Positions 1 to 9,591 of a stretch of DNA of 64,000 nucleotides are shown here, one piece after another. The notes beneath the pieces were generated by a model. That model made no database searches. It was given only the letters and a program-made list of their open reading frames with translations, and was not told where the DNA came from. The stretch is from Notolepis coatsorum (taxonomy: Eukaryota; Chordata; Actinopteri; Aulopiformes; Paralepididae). How positions within the stretch are numbered: position 1 is the first letter of the stretch; the number at the start of each line of letters is the position of its first letter. The position numbers and the translations under genes are program-made. The DNA is taken from contig OZ020590.1 of NCBI GenBank assembly GCA_963971535.1, forward strand, positions 152,624,034-152,688,033, written 5' to 3'.

Positions 1-282
1 TTACATCAGGGTCCCCCATTTTCAATTCATGATATTTATGACATAGGGACATACAGGTATATAGTACTGTTACATTTGTGACCTATACGATATGCAAATA
101 TACAGTACTGTTACCCAGAGATCCTAAAAGAAAATATATACATACGGTGGGGAGGAGACTGTACATTAGGAGCGGGTGGGTGGGTGGGGGTGTTTGGACA
201 TATACAGTGGCCAGTTTCTAATTGCAGTCTCCCGTAGGTGCTCTTTGAGGGCGGTTTTGAAGGTGGGTAGTGATTCACATTA
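1..282 (-). mobile_element. L2/CR1-like LINE, 3' UTR and tail fragment
   Basis: Reverse-strand copy of the most abundant LINE in the window. Its 3' UTR is recognised by the block containing GGGGGACCCTGATGTAAAC and by the residual C-terminal codons near 230-282. The match to the better preserved copies at 3,964-4,566 and 53,700-54,303 stops abruptly at about 282, just inside the ORF2 C-terminus, so the copy is 5'-truncated. It also enters the window already truncated at its 3' side. Non-functional. Confidence 0.75.
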
Positions 283-299
283 TTTATCTATTCCATGGC

Positions 300-576
300 C
301 CTCAACCCTCCTACAATACTTTGTGTGTATGCATTGATTGGATTTGATTCATTGTATATATATTGAGTCGAATGAATATGAACAACTTGAGTTGTGCTTC
401 AGATTGTAGCAGATTTTGTTAGACCAAGCTGTATATCTGTATTTATGTAATCCGTATATAGATAATAAAATGTAATGTCTAATGTAATGATGGAACACTG
501 CAACACTATTTTTGGTGTCTTATAAACCCATGAGGGTTCGGCACAGAAATACAATAATCAATCAATCAGTCAATCA
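300..576 (+). mobile_element. LINE 3' end with AATC repeat tail
   Basis: The segment ends in TATAAACCCATGAGGGTTCG followed by an A-rich stretch and (AATC)n. This is the usual form of an L2/CR1-type LINE 3' terminus in fish. The sequence differs from the main LINE family of the window, so this is a second subfamily. Its left edge is uncertain and no coding part remains. Confidence 0.5.
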
Positions 577-779
577 TATTGCTGAGTAATATTCCTGCTT
601 CATGCCACTCATTATTGACTCCCACTACCATGCTTAGCATGATGCTAACAAATGCTAAAATGTTCTGCTTCCAATATCTGAACAACTAAAGTATGGTAGT
701 CTGAGAGGAGTCCCAGTTTGGAACCAATCACACAACAAGTTCACAAATGTGGACTATTCTGTCAATCTGGGAGAAGCGG
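577..779. other. Unassigned sequence
   Basis: AT-rich sequence between a LINE tail and a SINE. I see no ORF, repeat or known element here. Confidence 0.5.
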
Positions 780-2123
780 TTAGAGAAGGTAGGTTAGAGA
801 AGCAGACCTTGTGACCGGAAGGATGCCGGTTCGATACCCACTGTTGAAGGTCCCCTGAGCAAGGCACTTAACCTCCAACTGCTCCAGTGGTCCAAATTTC
901 AGTGGTCAACAGTGTCAGACTGTGGTTGTACTGGTCAGCTCCTAGTGGTCAACAGTGTCAGACTGTGGTTGTACTGGGCAGCTCCTAGTGGTCAACAGTG
1001 TCAAACTATGGTTGTACTGGGCAGCTCCTAGTGGTCAACAGTGTCAGACTGTGGTTGTACTGGGCAGCTCCTAGTGGTCAACAGTGTCAGACTGTGGTTG
1101 TACTGGGCAGCTCCTAGTGGTCAACAGTGTCAGACTGTGGTTGTACTGGGCAGCTCCTAGTGGTCAACAGTGTCAGACTGTGGTTGTACTGGGCAGCTCC
1201 TAGTGGTCAACAGTGTCAGACTGTGGTTTGTAGTGGGCAGCTCCTAGTGGTCAACAGTGTCAGACTGTGGTTTGTACTGGGCAGCTCCTAGTGGTGAACA
1301 GTGTCAGACTGTGGCTGTACTGGGCAGCTCCTAGTGGTCAACAGTGTCAGACTGTGGTTGTACTGGGCAGCTCCTAGTGGTCAACAGTGTGAGACTGTGG
1401 TTTGTACTGGGCAGCTCCTAGTGGTCAACAGTGTCAGACTGTGGTTTGTACTGGGCAGCTCCTAGTGGTCAACAGTGTCAGACTGTGGTTTGTACTGGGC
1501 AGCTCCTAGTGGTCAACAGTGTCAGACTGTGGTTGTACTGGGCAGCTCCTAGTGGTCAACAGTGTCAGACTGTGGTTGTACTGGGCAGCTCCTAGTTATC
1601 AACAGTGTCAGAATGTGGTTGTACTGGCAGCTCCTAGTGGTCAACAGTGTCAGACGGTGGTTTGTACTGGGCAGCTCCTAGTGGTCAACAGTGTCAGACT
1701 GTGGTTGTACTGGGCAGCTCCTAGTGGTCAACAGTGTCAGACTGTGGTTTGTACTGGGCAGCTCCTAGTGGTCAACAGTGTCAGACTGTGGTTGTACTGG
1801 GCAGCTCCTAGTGGTCAAGAGTGTCAGACTGTGGTTGTACTGGGCAGCTCCTAGTGGTCAACAGTGTCAGACTGTGGTTTGTACTGGGCAGCTCCTAGTG
1901 GTCAAGAGTGTCAGACTGTGGTTTGTACTGGGCAGCTCCTAGTGGTCAAGAGTGTCAGACTGTGGTTTGTACTGGGCAGCTCCTAGTGGTCAAGAGTGTC
2001 AGACTGTGGTTTGTACTGGGCAGCTCCTAGTGGTCAACAGTGTCAGACTGTGGTTTGTACTGGGTGTGAATGTGTGGAACTGTGTGAATGTGAAGCAGGG
2101 CGTTGCTGAAAAAGAGCATGGGC
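780..2123 (+). mobile_element. tRNA-derived SINE expanded by an internal minisatellite
   Basis: The 5' part (about 783-895) has a Pol III B-box-like GGTTCGATACC at 828-838, followed by the common fish SINE phrase GAGCAAGGCACTTAACC. The 3' part (2,064-2,123) is the usual tail reading GGCGTTGCTGAAAAAGAGCA. Between them, a 43-44 bp segment of the SINE body has been amplified to about 27 copies. The right edge lies inside the copia gag pseudogene, so the SINE appears to have inserted into that element. It is far longer than an ordinary SINE of 200-400 bp. Confidence 0.65.
895..2064 (+). repeat. 43-44 bp minisatellite, about 27 units
   Basis: The unit is built around CTCCTAGTGGTCAACAGTGT and CAGACTGTGG. 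Two length variants (GGTTGTACTG or GGTTTGTACTG) alternate, giving 43 or 44 bp. The open frames across the array at 1,519-1,854 and 1,952-2,137 are products of the repeat, not genes. Confidence 0.95.
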
Positions 2124-2570
2124 TGGATCTCCGGTAGTCCCCTCATCATCATCGCCATCATCAGCCCATCGCTCGGTGCTTCTCCGGCATTCCTCAATGG
2201 CGTTGTGATTTGCTCCGCTCTGTTGACGTATTCGGTCACTGTTTCGGTGGTCCCCTCCCTCAGGCCCGTTAGTGCTGTGTAGAGGGCCACGACTCTGGGT
2301 CTTCCTCGCCCGATGAAATGTTCTCTCAGTACCGCCAGGCTTTCTCGGCCTCTGTCTTTAGTGTCGCGGAATATCAGCCCCAGGCGCGCTAGCATTCCTC
2401 TGGTCGTCCAGGGCTTGCTCTTCCGCTGTTAGTTCTCCGGTGGGGGCCCCCAGGATCGTCTCCTTCAGCCCCGCCCCATGCATGCAGCACAGCATGCGCT
2501 CTTCCCAGAGTTCGTAGTTCTCTGCTTTCCCAGTGAATGTCGGCCACTTGTCTCTTCTTTGGTTTTCCAT
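2124..2570 (-). pseudogene. Ty1/copia-type gag fragment, frameshifted
   Basis: On the minus strand a frame opens at 2,570 with MENQRRDKWPTFTGKAENYE, typical of copia-like gag (UBN2-type) N-termini that begin with a W-F-G-N-Y-W motif. It continues as ELWEERMLCCMHGAGLKETI. A frame change near 2,380 is needed to keep reading into RGRESLAVLREHF and VTEYVNRAEQITTPLRNAG, also gag-like. The homology stops at the SINE near 2,123. No protease, integrase, RT or RNase H remains on this side. The upstream leader, primer site and LTR (2,571-3,076) are in the correct order, so this is the 5' end of one copia element that lost its 3' two thirds. Confidence 0.75.
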
Positions 2571-2707
2571 CCTCTTCGTTAATGGTATGCTTAGCTTTTT
2601 ACTCTGGTCGGCCTAGCGACTAGCCACGCGGTGCTCCCGGCGCTATCCTAGCCTTTAACTTCAGCTAAGCTTGATACAGTACCTCCACTATTTCGCCCCA
2701 ACGTTAT

Positions 2708-2721
2708 CTGGGCCCATAACC
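2708..2721 (-). promoter_or_regulatory. Copia primer-binding site matching the initiator tRNA-Met anticodon arm
   Basis: Immediately inside the LTR, the minus strand reads GGTTATGGGCCCAG. It is complementary to the anticodon stem-loop of eukaryotic initiator tRNA-Met (CTGGGCCCATAACC), not to the tRNA 3' end. This is the known priming mode of Drosophila copia, which uses a cleaved half-tRNA. The site abuts the LTR end with no spacer. Confidence 0.8.
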
Positions 2722-3076
2722 TGTTAACAGAACTCACTTCAGGGCGTCAATAATGTGGTCAAGAGGCATCGTTTCTATCTTGTGCCTGAACTGGCGTGGC
2801 TTCTTTTATTCACACATAAGAAGTAGTTGTACAACACTCTTCTCTCTTTGAGAGACGTTGGAGGAGAGAACGATAGGGGCGGGCACCACCTCTTTTATAG
2901 TCGCCCTAAGGTAGAATACCTGAGTGGCTACGCCCAGAGCGCCCTCCAGTGGGGACAGATATATATGCACCAAGGCAATCACTTGATGGAGACAATTGTC
3001 TACACAGATAAACAGTTACTAGTGTGTACAGTTGGACAGTTACTAACAATCCCATACAGAGTCTCTTATCTCAACA
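2722..3076 (-). mobile_element. Copia LTR (5' LTR of the truncated element)
   Basis: A 355-bp LTR that reads TGTTGAG...TTAACA on the minus strand, with TG/CA termini. On that strand it has a TATA-like CTATAAAAG and a GAATAAAAG poly(A) signal, in the order expected for U3-R. The primer site and gag follow. The outer flank CCTTT (3,077-3,081) equals the target duplication around the solo LTR in the paralogous copy at 50,995-51,361. The short open frame at 2,827-3,111 is LTR sequence, not a gene. Confidence 0.85.
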
Positions 3077-3081
3077 CCTTT

Positions 3082-3963
3082 ACACCCCTAGTAACTAGTA
3101 AGAGTAGGTAAGGGATATGTACAGATATAGATATAGTATTTACATGTACAGTGATACAGGTATAAAGACACTATGGTAGTAAGTCATACTGGCCAGCAGC
3201 GTAACTAGTAAGAGTAGGTAAGGGACATGTACAAAATGTATAGATAGATAGAGGCTAGTATCTACAGATATACAAAGGATTATATGCAGGTATGTACAGA
3301 CAGATGTGGATATATGTAAATGCAGCTATGGTTAATAGTTGGTTAATATAGTTATATTTGCTTACAATTTTATACGTTTATTTTTGCATATTAATAATAA
3401 TACTCAGGATTGTATTTCATATGGGTTTATATAGATAATATGAGTGGCGCATGATTTCTTTTTGCTTGTGCAATTATTTAGTCTCACAAGACTTGTTTCC
3501 CACTTAATATCCGGTGACGTGTTTCCGCCTTTCTTTGAGACCCGACATGACTTGATGGATGGCTGTCTTGACTTTGCGGTCAATTCAAGCAAGTAAAATA
3601 ATTGTCTAACACAAGACAATATAACAAGAAAAAGGACAAAGACACAACACAATCGATGTTCTCTTATACTGGCACGCAGCCAATAAGGTATTGATTGCTA
3701 TGGATGATGATTTTTGTTATATGTTGACGGTTGATGTTAGCTATGTTTTTGATGGGCTTTCAATTGCTAATGGTATCATTTGTATGTATTGTGTATGTAT
3801 TTACGGTTTGGATGGAGAATGGACAAGCTTCATTAAAATCAGTTCAAGAAATCTACTTGTATACTACTTCGTGCCTGGAGGATGTCACAATATATATGGA
3901 TAGATACATATTAATACAACAACTCTGTACATACATCTGATTAGCACTATTGCTCAGTAGTAT
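3082..3963. other. Copy 1 of duplicated spacer, no gene recognised
   Basis: It starts with the last 9 bp of a hAT MITE terminus (ACACCCCTA) and its GTAACTAG flank. It contains the repeated phrase GTAACTAGTAAGAGTAGGTA at about 3,090 and 3,200. The same stretch recurs at 51,367-53,699, interrupted there by two insertions, and partly at 38,510-38,625. A minus-strand open frame (3,404-3,652) is conserved in both copies. That is expected from a recent duplication, and I recognise no domain in it. Confidence 0.6.
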
Positions 3964-4566
3964 GAATGAATGAAAACTTTATTATTATAACAGATTGCAG
4001 AATGGGTACAATACAGTACGACTCAATACACACAATTGTTAAGGGGATGCAGACCAGAGAAAGACTTTCATCTTGTTTACATCAGGGTCCCCCATTTTCA
4101 ATTCATGATATTTATGACATAGGGACATACAGGTATATAGTACTGTTACATTTGTGACATATACGATATGCAAATATATAGTACTGTTACCCAGAGATCC
4201 TAAAAGAAAATATATACATACGGTGGGGAGGAGACTGTACATTAGGAGGGGGCGGGTGGGTGGGGGGGTTTGGACATTTACAGTTGCCAGTTTCTAATTG
4301 CAGTCTCCCGTAGGTGCTCTTTGAGGGCGGTTTTGAAGGTGGGTAGTGATTCACATTCCTTTACGGCTGTGGGTAGGGCGTTCCACATTGTTGTGGCATA
4401 ATTGCGAAACGTGTTTAGTCCCTTGTTTGAGCCGAATCTGGGTTGAACATGATTTGTGGAGCTCCCTCTGGTGTTGTGGGCGTGGCATTCACTGACCTTT
4501 GGGAAGTATTTCGACATGTACATGGGTACCTTAGTGGTGTAGTGTATCTTGTAGACCAGGCCCATT
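3964..4566 (-). mobile_element. L2/CR1-like LINE, 3' end with ORF2 C-terminus
   Basis: Reverse-strand copy from the TGAATGAATG tail through the 3' UTR into the last 95 codons of ORF2 (4,278-4,565). Those codons include RFGSNKGLNTFRNYATTMWN and ESLPTFKTALKEHL, the conserved C-terminal W-N-x-L-P...F-K-x-x-L-K-x-H-L pattern of Jockey-superfamily LINE reverse transcriptases. The copy is 5'-truncated at 4,566 and lies head-to-head with a plus-strand copy that starts about 40 bp further on. Confidence 0.85.
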
Positions 4567-4605
4567 TAATAAAGTGTTCAATCAATCCACACAGTACATA
4601 CAGTA

Positions 4606-5256
4606 ACAAGGAAAGATGAAATTACCTACCTGGGTTCCATCCTAGAGGCTAATCTTTCCTGTGACAAAATGGCATCCAATGTAATAAAAAAAGTCAACCA
4701 ACGAACTCAATTCTTGTACCGGATCTCCTCTCTGGTAAACAAGAATACCCTGAAGACTCTGGCAGGAGCACTCATTCAAGGGTACTACGACTATGTTTGC
4801 ACCTCATGGTACCAAAGCACCTCAAAGGCGCTAAAAACAAAATTACAAACATCTCAAAACAAACTGGTCAGACTACTGCTTGACCTTACTCCTAGAACCC
4901 ACCTCACCCCTGCTCACTTTGACAACCTAGGATGGCTTAGAGTAGACAACAGAGTACAGCAACTTGCAATGGGCCTGGTCTACCAGATACACTACACGAC
5001 CAAGGTACCCATGTACATGTCAAAATACTTCCCAAAGGTCAGTAAATACCACGATCACAACACCAGAGGGAGCTCCACAAATCATGTTAAACCCAGATTC
5101 GGCTCAAACAAGGGACTGAACACGTTTCGCAATTATGCCACATCAATGTGGAACGCCCTATCCAAAGCGGTAAAGGAATGTGAATCACTACCCACTTTTA
5201 AAACCACTCTCAAAGAACACCTACAGGAGACTGCAATTCGAAACTGGCCCCTGTAA
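4606..5256 (+). pseudogene. L2/CR1-like LINE ORF2, C-terminal third
   Basis: An uninterrupted frame of about 217 codons begins at DEITYLGSILEANLSCDK and runs through LVRLLLDLTPRTHLTPAHF to the terminal KEHLQETAIRNWPL stop. It is the thumb and C-terminal region of a LINE reverse transcriptase. The endonuclease and catalytic palm are absent, so this is a 5'-truncated insertion. The same fragment at 54,343-54,734 plus 57,028-57,290 has been split by a hAT element. The first methionine (4,669) is an internal codon, not a true start. Confidence 0.85.
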
Positions 5257-5714
5257 ATGTCCTAACCCTCCAATGTACAGTAAATGACCAAGTATGGTTT
5301 TGTCAATATTCCAATGTACAGTTTTGCTTGTACAGTTGTACAGTGTTCCCCCCCCACCCACCCCTCCTACCCAACCCCCCCCCCCCCCCACCCACCCAAC
5401 CACCTCCAATGTACAGCCCCCCACCCACCCAACCCCACCCCACGTACCCAACCTCCGCCAATGTACAGTTTTTACGTCAAATGTATATACTCTCTTTTCT
5501 GGACTCTTTTGTATCACAAACAGTACTGTATTTGCAAGTCTGGTATGTCAAAATGTATAGGTGTAGCAGTACTGTCTATCTGTATGTCATGTATGTTATA
5601 TCCTGATGAATTGAAAATGGGGGACCCCGATGTAAACAAGACGAAAGTCTTTCTCTGGTCTGCATCCCCTTAACAATTGTGTGTATTGAGCTGTACTGTA
5701 TTGTACCCATTCTG
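5257..5714 (+). mobile_element. L2-like LINE 3' UTR with C-rich tract
   Basis: This is the 3' UTR of the preceding ORF2. It contains a C-rich tract at 5,345-5,460, made of runs of CCCACCC and poly-C. The conserved block with GACCCCGATGTAAACAAGAC and the terminal ACTGTATTGTACCCATTCTG follow. It is cut at 5,714, where an I-type ORF1 fragment begins. The identical junction at 58,127-58,131 shows the two loci are duplicates. Confidence 0.8.
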
Positions 5715-5722
5715 CAGGGGTA

Positions 5723-5860
5723 GTTAATACTGCGGCAAAGATTGAGGGTAGAACAGATAGAATTAAAATGATTGTTAGGATAGCGGTTCAACATTTGGGT
5801 ATGGAAGGTCTGACATTGGAGGAGGTGGTTAGGGAATTGAATAAAGGGGGCAGCGGGTGA
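5723..5860 (+). pseudogene. I/Nimb-type LINE ORF1, C-terminal tail
   Basis: Forty-six codons ending in a TGA read as the C-terminus of the ORF1 seen at 28,150-28,390. RTDRIKMIVRIAVQHLGMEG aligns with RTERLKLVVEAAVLDMGMKG there, and LTLEEVVRELNK aligns with LTMGQVSRELGK. It is a diverged relative, so two I-type subfamilies are present. The upstream part is missing at the LINE junction. Confidence 0.6.
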
Positions 5861-6109
5861 CCAAGGAGTACAGAGTCAGGCAGCAGGGGGCAAGGAGTGT
5901 CTCGCAGAGGGGGGCTCAATCAGGAAGTAGCAGCATTAGTTGTGTAACGGTTTGAAGAATGATCAGCTGTTTTAGTTTACCGTTTTTAGTTTATTGTAAA
6001 TTCTGAATGATTTGGGACAACCAACTATTGTAAACAGGTATTTTATTTTGAAATCGTCGTATTTGTTGCGCGACGTATGGTATCTGGCTTTACGTGCTGC
6101 TTCCTACTA

Positions 6110-6141
6110 ACCTCAGTCTACTCTATCCTGAATGATAAGAG
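6110..6141 (+). other. Exon-like segment ending at a canonical splice donor
   Basis: CTCTATCCTGAATGATAAGAG is followed directly by GTAAGC, a strong donor. The same exon end, joined without intron to AGATGTGTG, occurs at 62,184-62,212 and, with a 2-bp loss, at 29,824-29,850. The unspliced downstream exon is at 28,754 onward and at 62,014-62,082. The gene or element that made this transcript is not recognised. Confidence 0.5.
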
Positions 6142-6230
6142 GTAAGCAGCTATCCTTGTACCTTGATGATATATCTCTGGTCTAAGCCGATAATGTTGTA
6201 AATAGGGGCTTGGGAGTACGAGACGGCGCG

Positions 6231-6253
6231 ATGGGGAAGAAGGGAAGGAGGAG
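6231..6253 (+). pseudogene. I-type LINE ORF1, first codons (interrupted)
   Basis: ATG GGG AAG AAG GGA AGG AGG starts a Lys/Arg-rich N-terminus, MGKKGRR. The paralogous copy at 58,664 continues RFGMPKYRMCCGG. Here the frame is broken after seven codons by the foldback-like element at 6,254, and the reading resumes at 18,522. Confidence 0.6.
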
Positions 6254-6592
6254 GGTCCGTGTACGTTTTGATAGTTCGTTTTTCGTTTCAAAAGGAAAAA
6301 CGAAAAAACGAAAAAAACGGAAATACGAGGTGTTTCCTATTTCCGTTTGAAACCAAACTCGAAAAAACGGGGGAAAACTGACATATGGACCTGTTTTTCG
6401 TATTTTGGTATCAGAATCAAATGAAAAAAACGAGTCAATAATGGGCCGTGTACGTTTTGATAGTTCGTTTTTCGTTTTTGATGTGAAGAATGGAGAACGG
6501 AACCACGTGACAAGTACATTTTTCAATGTAAAAGCCATGCACAATCTAACGTGAACGAATATGTATAACGTTATGAATAAATACAGTATAGT

Positions 6593-6646
6593 TGTAGTAG
6601 CAGTAGTACTAGTAGTAGTAGAAGTAATAGTAGTAGTAAAGGTAGC

Positions 6647-6716
<70 letters not shown>

Positions 6717-6717
6717 A
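6593..6717 (+). repeat. (GTA)n microsatellite
   Basis: An imperfect then perfect GTA/AGT tract. Related tracts sit at 13,008-13,225 (as TAC), 14,300-14,415, 15,658-15,870 and 16,959-17,075. The poly-Val, poly-Leu and poly-Thr frames they create are not genes. Confidence 0.95.
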
Positions 6718-6767
6718 TAAAAATAGTAACCAACTGTTATTGATACACTGCAACGTTAGGCTATCAC

Positions 6768-7140
6768 TATGAATTGAAAATGGGGGACCCTGATGTAAAC
6801 AAGACAAACGTCTTTCTCTGGTCTGCATCCCATAACGTTTTCATTCATTCATTCTATACTGTCGATAATGACGCTTACCAAGACGTCTGAGCAATCCTCC
6901 ACGATGGACGTGTACAAATTGCGCATAGAAATTAGGCATATGTATTGCACTGATGAAATACCGGAGGCTACTAATGCGCCAAAATACCTAGATTATATTA
7001 CGATTATTTTTCTGTTGATCAAATAAAAAGCCTGCCTACTGCAAATCAATATGATTTGTCGACCATGTCACGGCTTATTGTGGTCTGCATCCCCTGAGCT
7101 GTACTGTATTGTACCCATTCTGCAATCTGTTAATAAAGTT
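6768..7140 (+). mobile_element. L2-like 3' tail and associated non-coding module
   Basis: A short L2-like 3' end (GGGGGACCCTGATGTAAAC to the ATTCATTCATTC tail) is followed by a module with GGACGTGTACAAATTGCGCA and another LINE terminus, TTGTACCCATTCTGCAATCT. The same module recurs at 12,582-12,900, 13,390-13,640, 14,460-14,830, 15,235-15,550, 16,050-16,300, 17,115-17,480 and 17,700-18,090. It forms the interior of the foldback-like element and has no coding potential. Confidence 0.6.
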
Positions 7141-7440
7141 GGTCCGTGTACGTTTTGATAGTTCGTTTTTCGTTTCAAAAGGAAAAACGATAGGTTATGT
7201 AGATAACCTAGTTATATTAGTATAGGCTAAGCTCCCGCTCTGAGCCTTACGAGATACTCTATATCGCCTGTGATACCTAATGTATCTCCCACGAACAAAA
7301 ACACATGCACCCCACCTGTATGGGGCCCCACCCCTTATGGTGGCACCACCCATATAATCATGACTCTGGTCATGACACACCCTTCCTCGCCAAAAACCCG
7401 TCCCAGGAAAAGATCCCTCAAGAGGGAACTCAGGGCGCGC

Positions 7441-7540
7441 AGAGCGGGAGCTTAGCCTATACTAATATAACTAGGTTATCTACATAACCTATCGTTATAT
7501 TTCGTATGGCATCGCTCCCGCTCTGAGCCTTACGAGATAA
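7441..7540 (-). repeat. DIRS internal complementary region (circle junction)
   Basis: The left part is complementary to the element's start (AACCTATCGTT side). The right part (CGTTATATTTCGTATGGCAT) is complementary to its far end at 12,200-12,225. The two meet over CGTT. In DIRS elements this region templates completion of the termini and records the circular intermediate. Confidence 0.75.
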
Positions 7541-7779
7541 TGGGGAAGAGCGGGTGCGAGACCCGACAGATGTACCCCCTGAGGACCCGTAAGCCCACAT
7601 CAAGGGGTGCGGGGAGCCCTGTCACCCCATCCTTCCTAACGAAGGGGGGGCGCAGTCAACTCCACCTGAATGCGAACAAGAGGGAGCCAGAACCCCTTGA
7701 ACACACCGTACAGGCGGAACCACGTGTGACTCAACACACTGCGGCCCATACCCATACACTCCCGCTACCCGACCAAAGG

Positions 7780-8552
7780 ACGGGAAGCAGGAAAGGCCAC
7801 AGACCCCAGAACCGCCTGGGAGACAGAACCCCCGGTCATGTCCATGAGGTAAAACCTTACAAAGGGGCCCGGCGAGGACCATGAAGCTGCAGCACAGATG
7901 TCCTCCACCGAGGCCCCACCCAGGAGAGCGGCAGAGGCAGCCACCCCACGAGTGGAGTGCGCCCTGACGCCCCCAGGGGAATCCTGCCCAGCCAGCGTGT
8001 AGCAGAGGGTAACACCCTCGCACAACCAATGGGACAGGCGCTGCTCCGACAGTGCCTTACCAGCACGAGCCCCACCGTAACAGACAAAAAGCTGGTCGGT
8101 AACCCTGAAATCCTGAGTACGGCTGAGGTAAATCCCCAAGCACGGACTGGACATGACAGGTGAAGGCCCGCATCTAACTCACCAGTGTGAGGAGGAGGAC
8201 GAAACGCCTGAACCACAATATCCCGGGAGCGGAAGGAACTCCGGATATTCTCAGGCACGAAAGCAGGATTAGGTCGCAAAGTGACACCGCAATCGGTCCG
8301 AAAAGACAGGCACTCTGGACGTACCGAGAGAGCACAGAGCTCACCTACGCGTTTAGCGGAAGTGACAGCCAGAAGGAACGCGGTCCTGAAGGACAGCTGT
8401 CCCAACGGCGCCCGCTCGAGCGGCTCAAACGGGGCCAAGGACAACCGACCGAGGACCAATTGAAGATCCCAAGTCGGAGCCAAGGAGCGTTGCACCGGCT
8501 TAACGCGTCGAGCGCCAAGCAGGAAACGCTTCACAAGAGGGTGGCTGAACAA
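7780..8552 (-). pseudogene. DIRS tyrosine recombinase (YR), frameshifted
   Basis: The first half reads FLLGARRVKPVQRS...RTAFLLAVTSAKRVGELCAL, in which SAKRVGEL carries the first catalytic Arg (codon 8,349-8,351). A frame change near 8,100-8,150 continues into LFVCYGGARAGKALSEQRLS and then AHSTRG, the H-x-x-R box (His at 7,957-7,959). FVRFYLMD follows, with the nucleophilic Tyr at 7,849-7,851. The R...HxxR...Y set of phage-integrase-type recombinases is therefore visible, but no single frame encodes it. It is placed last before the ICR, as in DIRS1-like elements. Confidence 0.8.
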
Positions 8553-8802
8553 GACATCCCCTCAAACCCCTCATGATAGGAGGATATAGCTACTGCATAT
8601 ACCCTCACCGTCGAAACCGACAGTCTATCAAGGAGAGACTGGAGGTAACTAAGGACAGCAACCAGGGGGCAGGAGACTGAGTCCTGGCCCCCCGCCTTAC
8701 ACCACACTTGGAACATACGTCATCTGCCCGCGTAAGCGCGACAGTGGAGGGAGCATGCGCATTCCAGATGGTAACACCATCAGGATCAAGAACCTGCACC
8801 CC

Positions 8803-9591
8803 TCAACGTACCCGTCCCAACAACTGACCTAACAGATGTATGGGGAAGAATCCCTGGCGGCACGGCATCGGTCCCGAGGGAGGCGTCGGTGAAAACGCGA
8901 CGTGAGACAGCGCCGTAACCGTCCTAGGACGGAACCTCCCGAGCGTGTTGACAACACGCTCCGAGATGGATGCCCATAGCCCTCCAACCGTTGACTGGGA
9001 AGAGGAATACTCTACATCCAGTCTACAGCAACCCCAGGCTGGTAGAGACCTGCCTGGTACGAGACCTGACGATCCACCTTGACCGCGAAGGACCAGAACG
9101 TCATCAGGGCAGAACACTCCGTAACCCCGGATGACGCAGAGGCCCCAGTGCGGCCTCCACGCACTTGGTGAAGATGCGGGGAGCCAGAGAAAACCGAACG
9201 GCAGCCTCTGGTACTCATACGCTAACCCTGCAAAGGAAGCGTAGGTAAGCCCTAGGATGGAAGATCGGGGATGCGCATACGCATCCTACAGGTCTATGGA
9301 GGAGAACCAGACCCCCACCTGACAGTGTTCAACAGGTAGGAGACGATCCAAAAAATGCTGAACCTTCCCATGGGACAGGTCCAGCCTGGGTCTTACACCC
9401 CTCCCTCCCGACTTCTCGGGCAGAGAACACCGGGAGGAGAACGCCACGACGATGGCTTGCTTCGTCCACAGAGATTGGATCTCGTCGACCAGAGCTGTCC
9501 CTGCTGGAGACCCCGACAACAGGGTCTGTACCAAACCTGAAAACGGGTGGGGTTGTGTAAACACAAGTCCCCGCCTCACCATTCTCTCCAT
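8803..9591 (-). pseudogene. DIRS reverse transcriptase remnant, multiply frameshifted
   Basis: Minus-strand pieces in different frames still resemble DIRS RT. From 9,591 the reading is ALVDEIQSLWTKQAIVV, then a degraded PEKSGG...RPRLDLSH, and GVWFSSIDL, a palm motif A-like phrase. From about 9,218 it is SGSPHLHQVRGG, corresponding to the usual LSLAPRIFTKCVE. From about 9,117 it is PDDVLVL, a damaged YLDDWLVL box. Codons between the motifs are missing and there are several frame changes, so this is a pseudogene. RNase H is not clearly visible. Confidence 0.65.

Noticed and set aside
1519-2137. Open frames of 61-111 codons in the minisatellite
   Set aside because: They follow the repeat period and contain no independent signal. 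Frames change with unit length.
5221-5517. Gly/Trp-rich and Pro-rich frames at LINE C-rich tracts here and near 25,600, 57,300 and 59,100-59,900
   Set aside because: They translate the homopolymer-rich 3' UTR on either strand.
6571-6828. Poly-Val, poly-Leu and poly-Thr proteins here and at 12,906-13,264, 15,559-15,917 and 16,596-17,176
   Set aside because: They translate GTA/TAC microsatellites on either strand.
7540-8576. Plus-strand frames over the DIRS recombinase region
   Set aside because: They are antisense shadows. The recombinase motifs R, HxxR and Y are on the minus strand.
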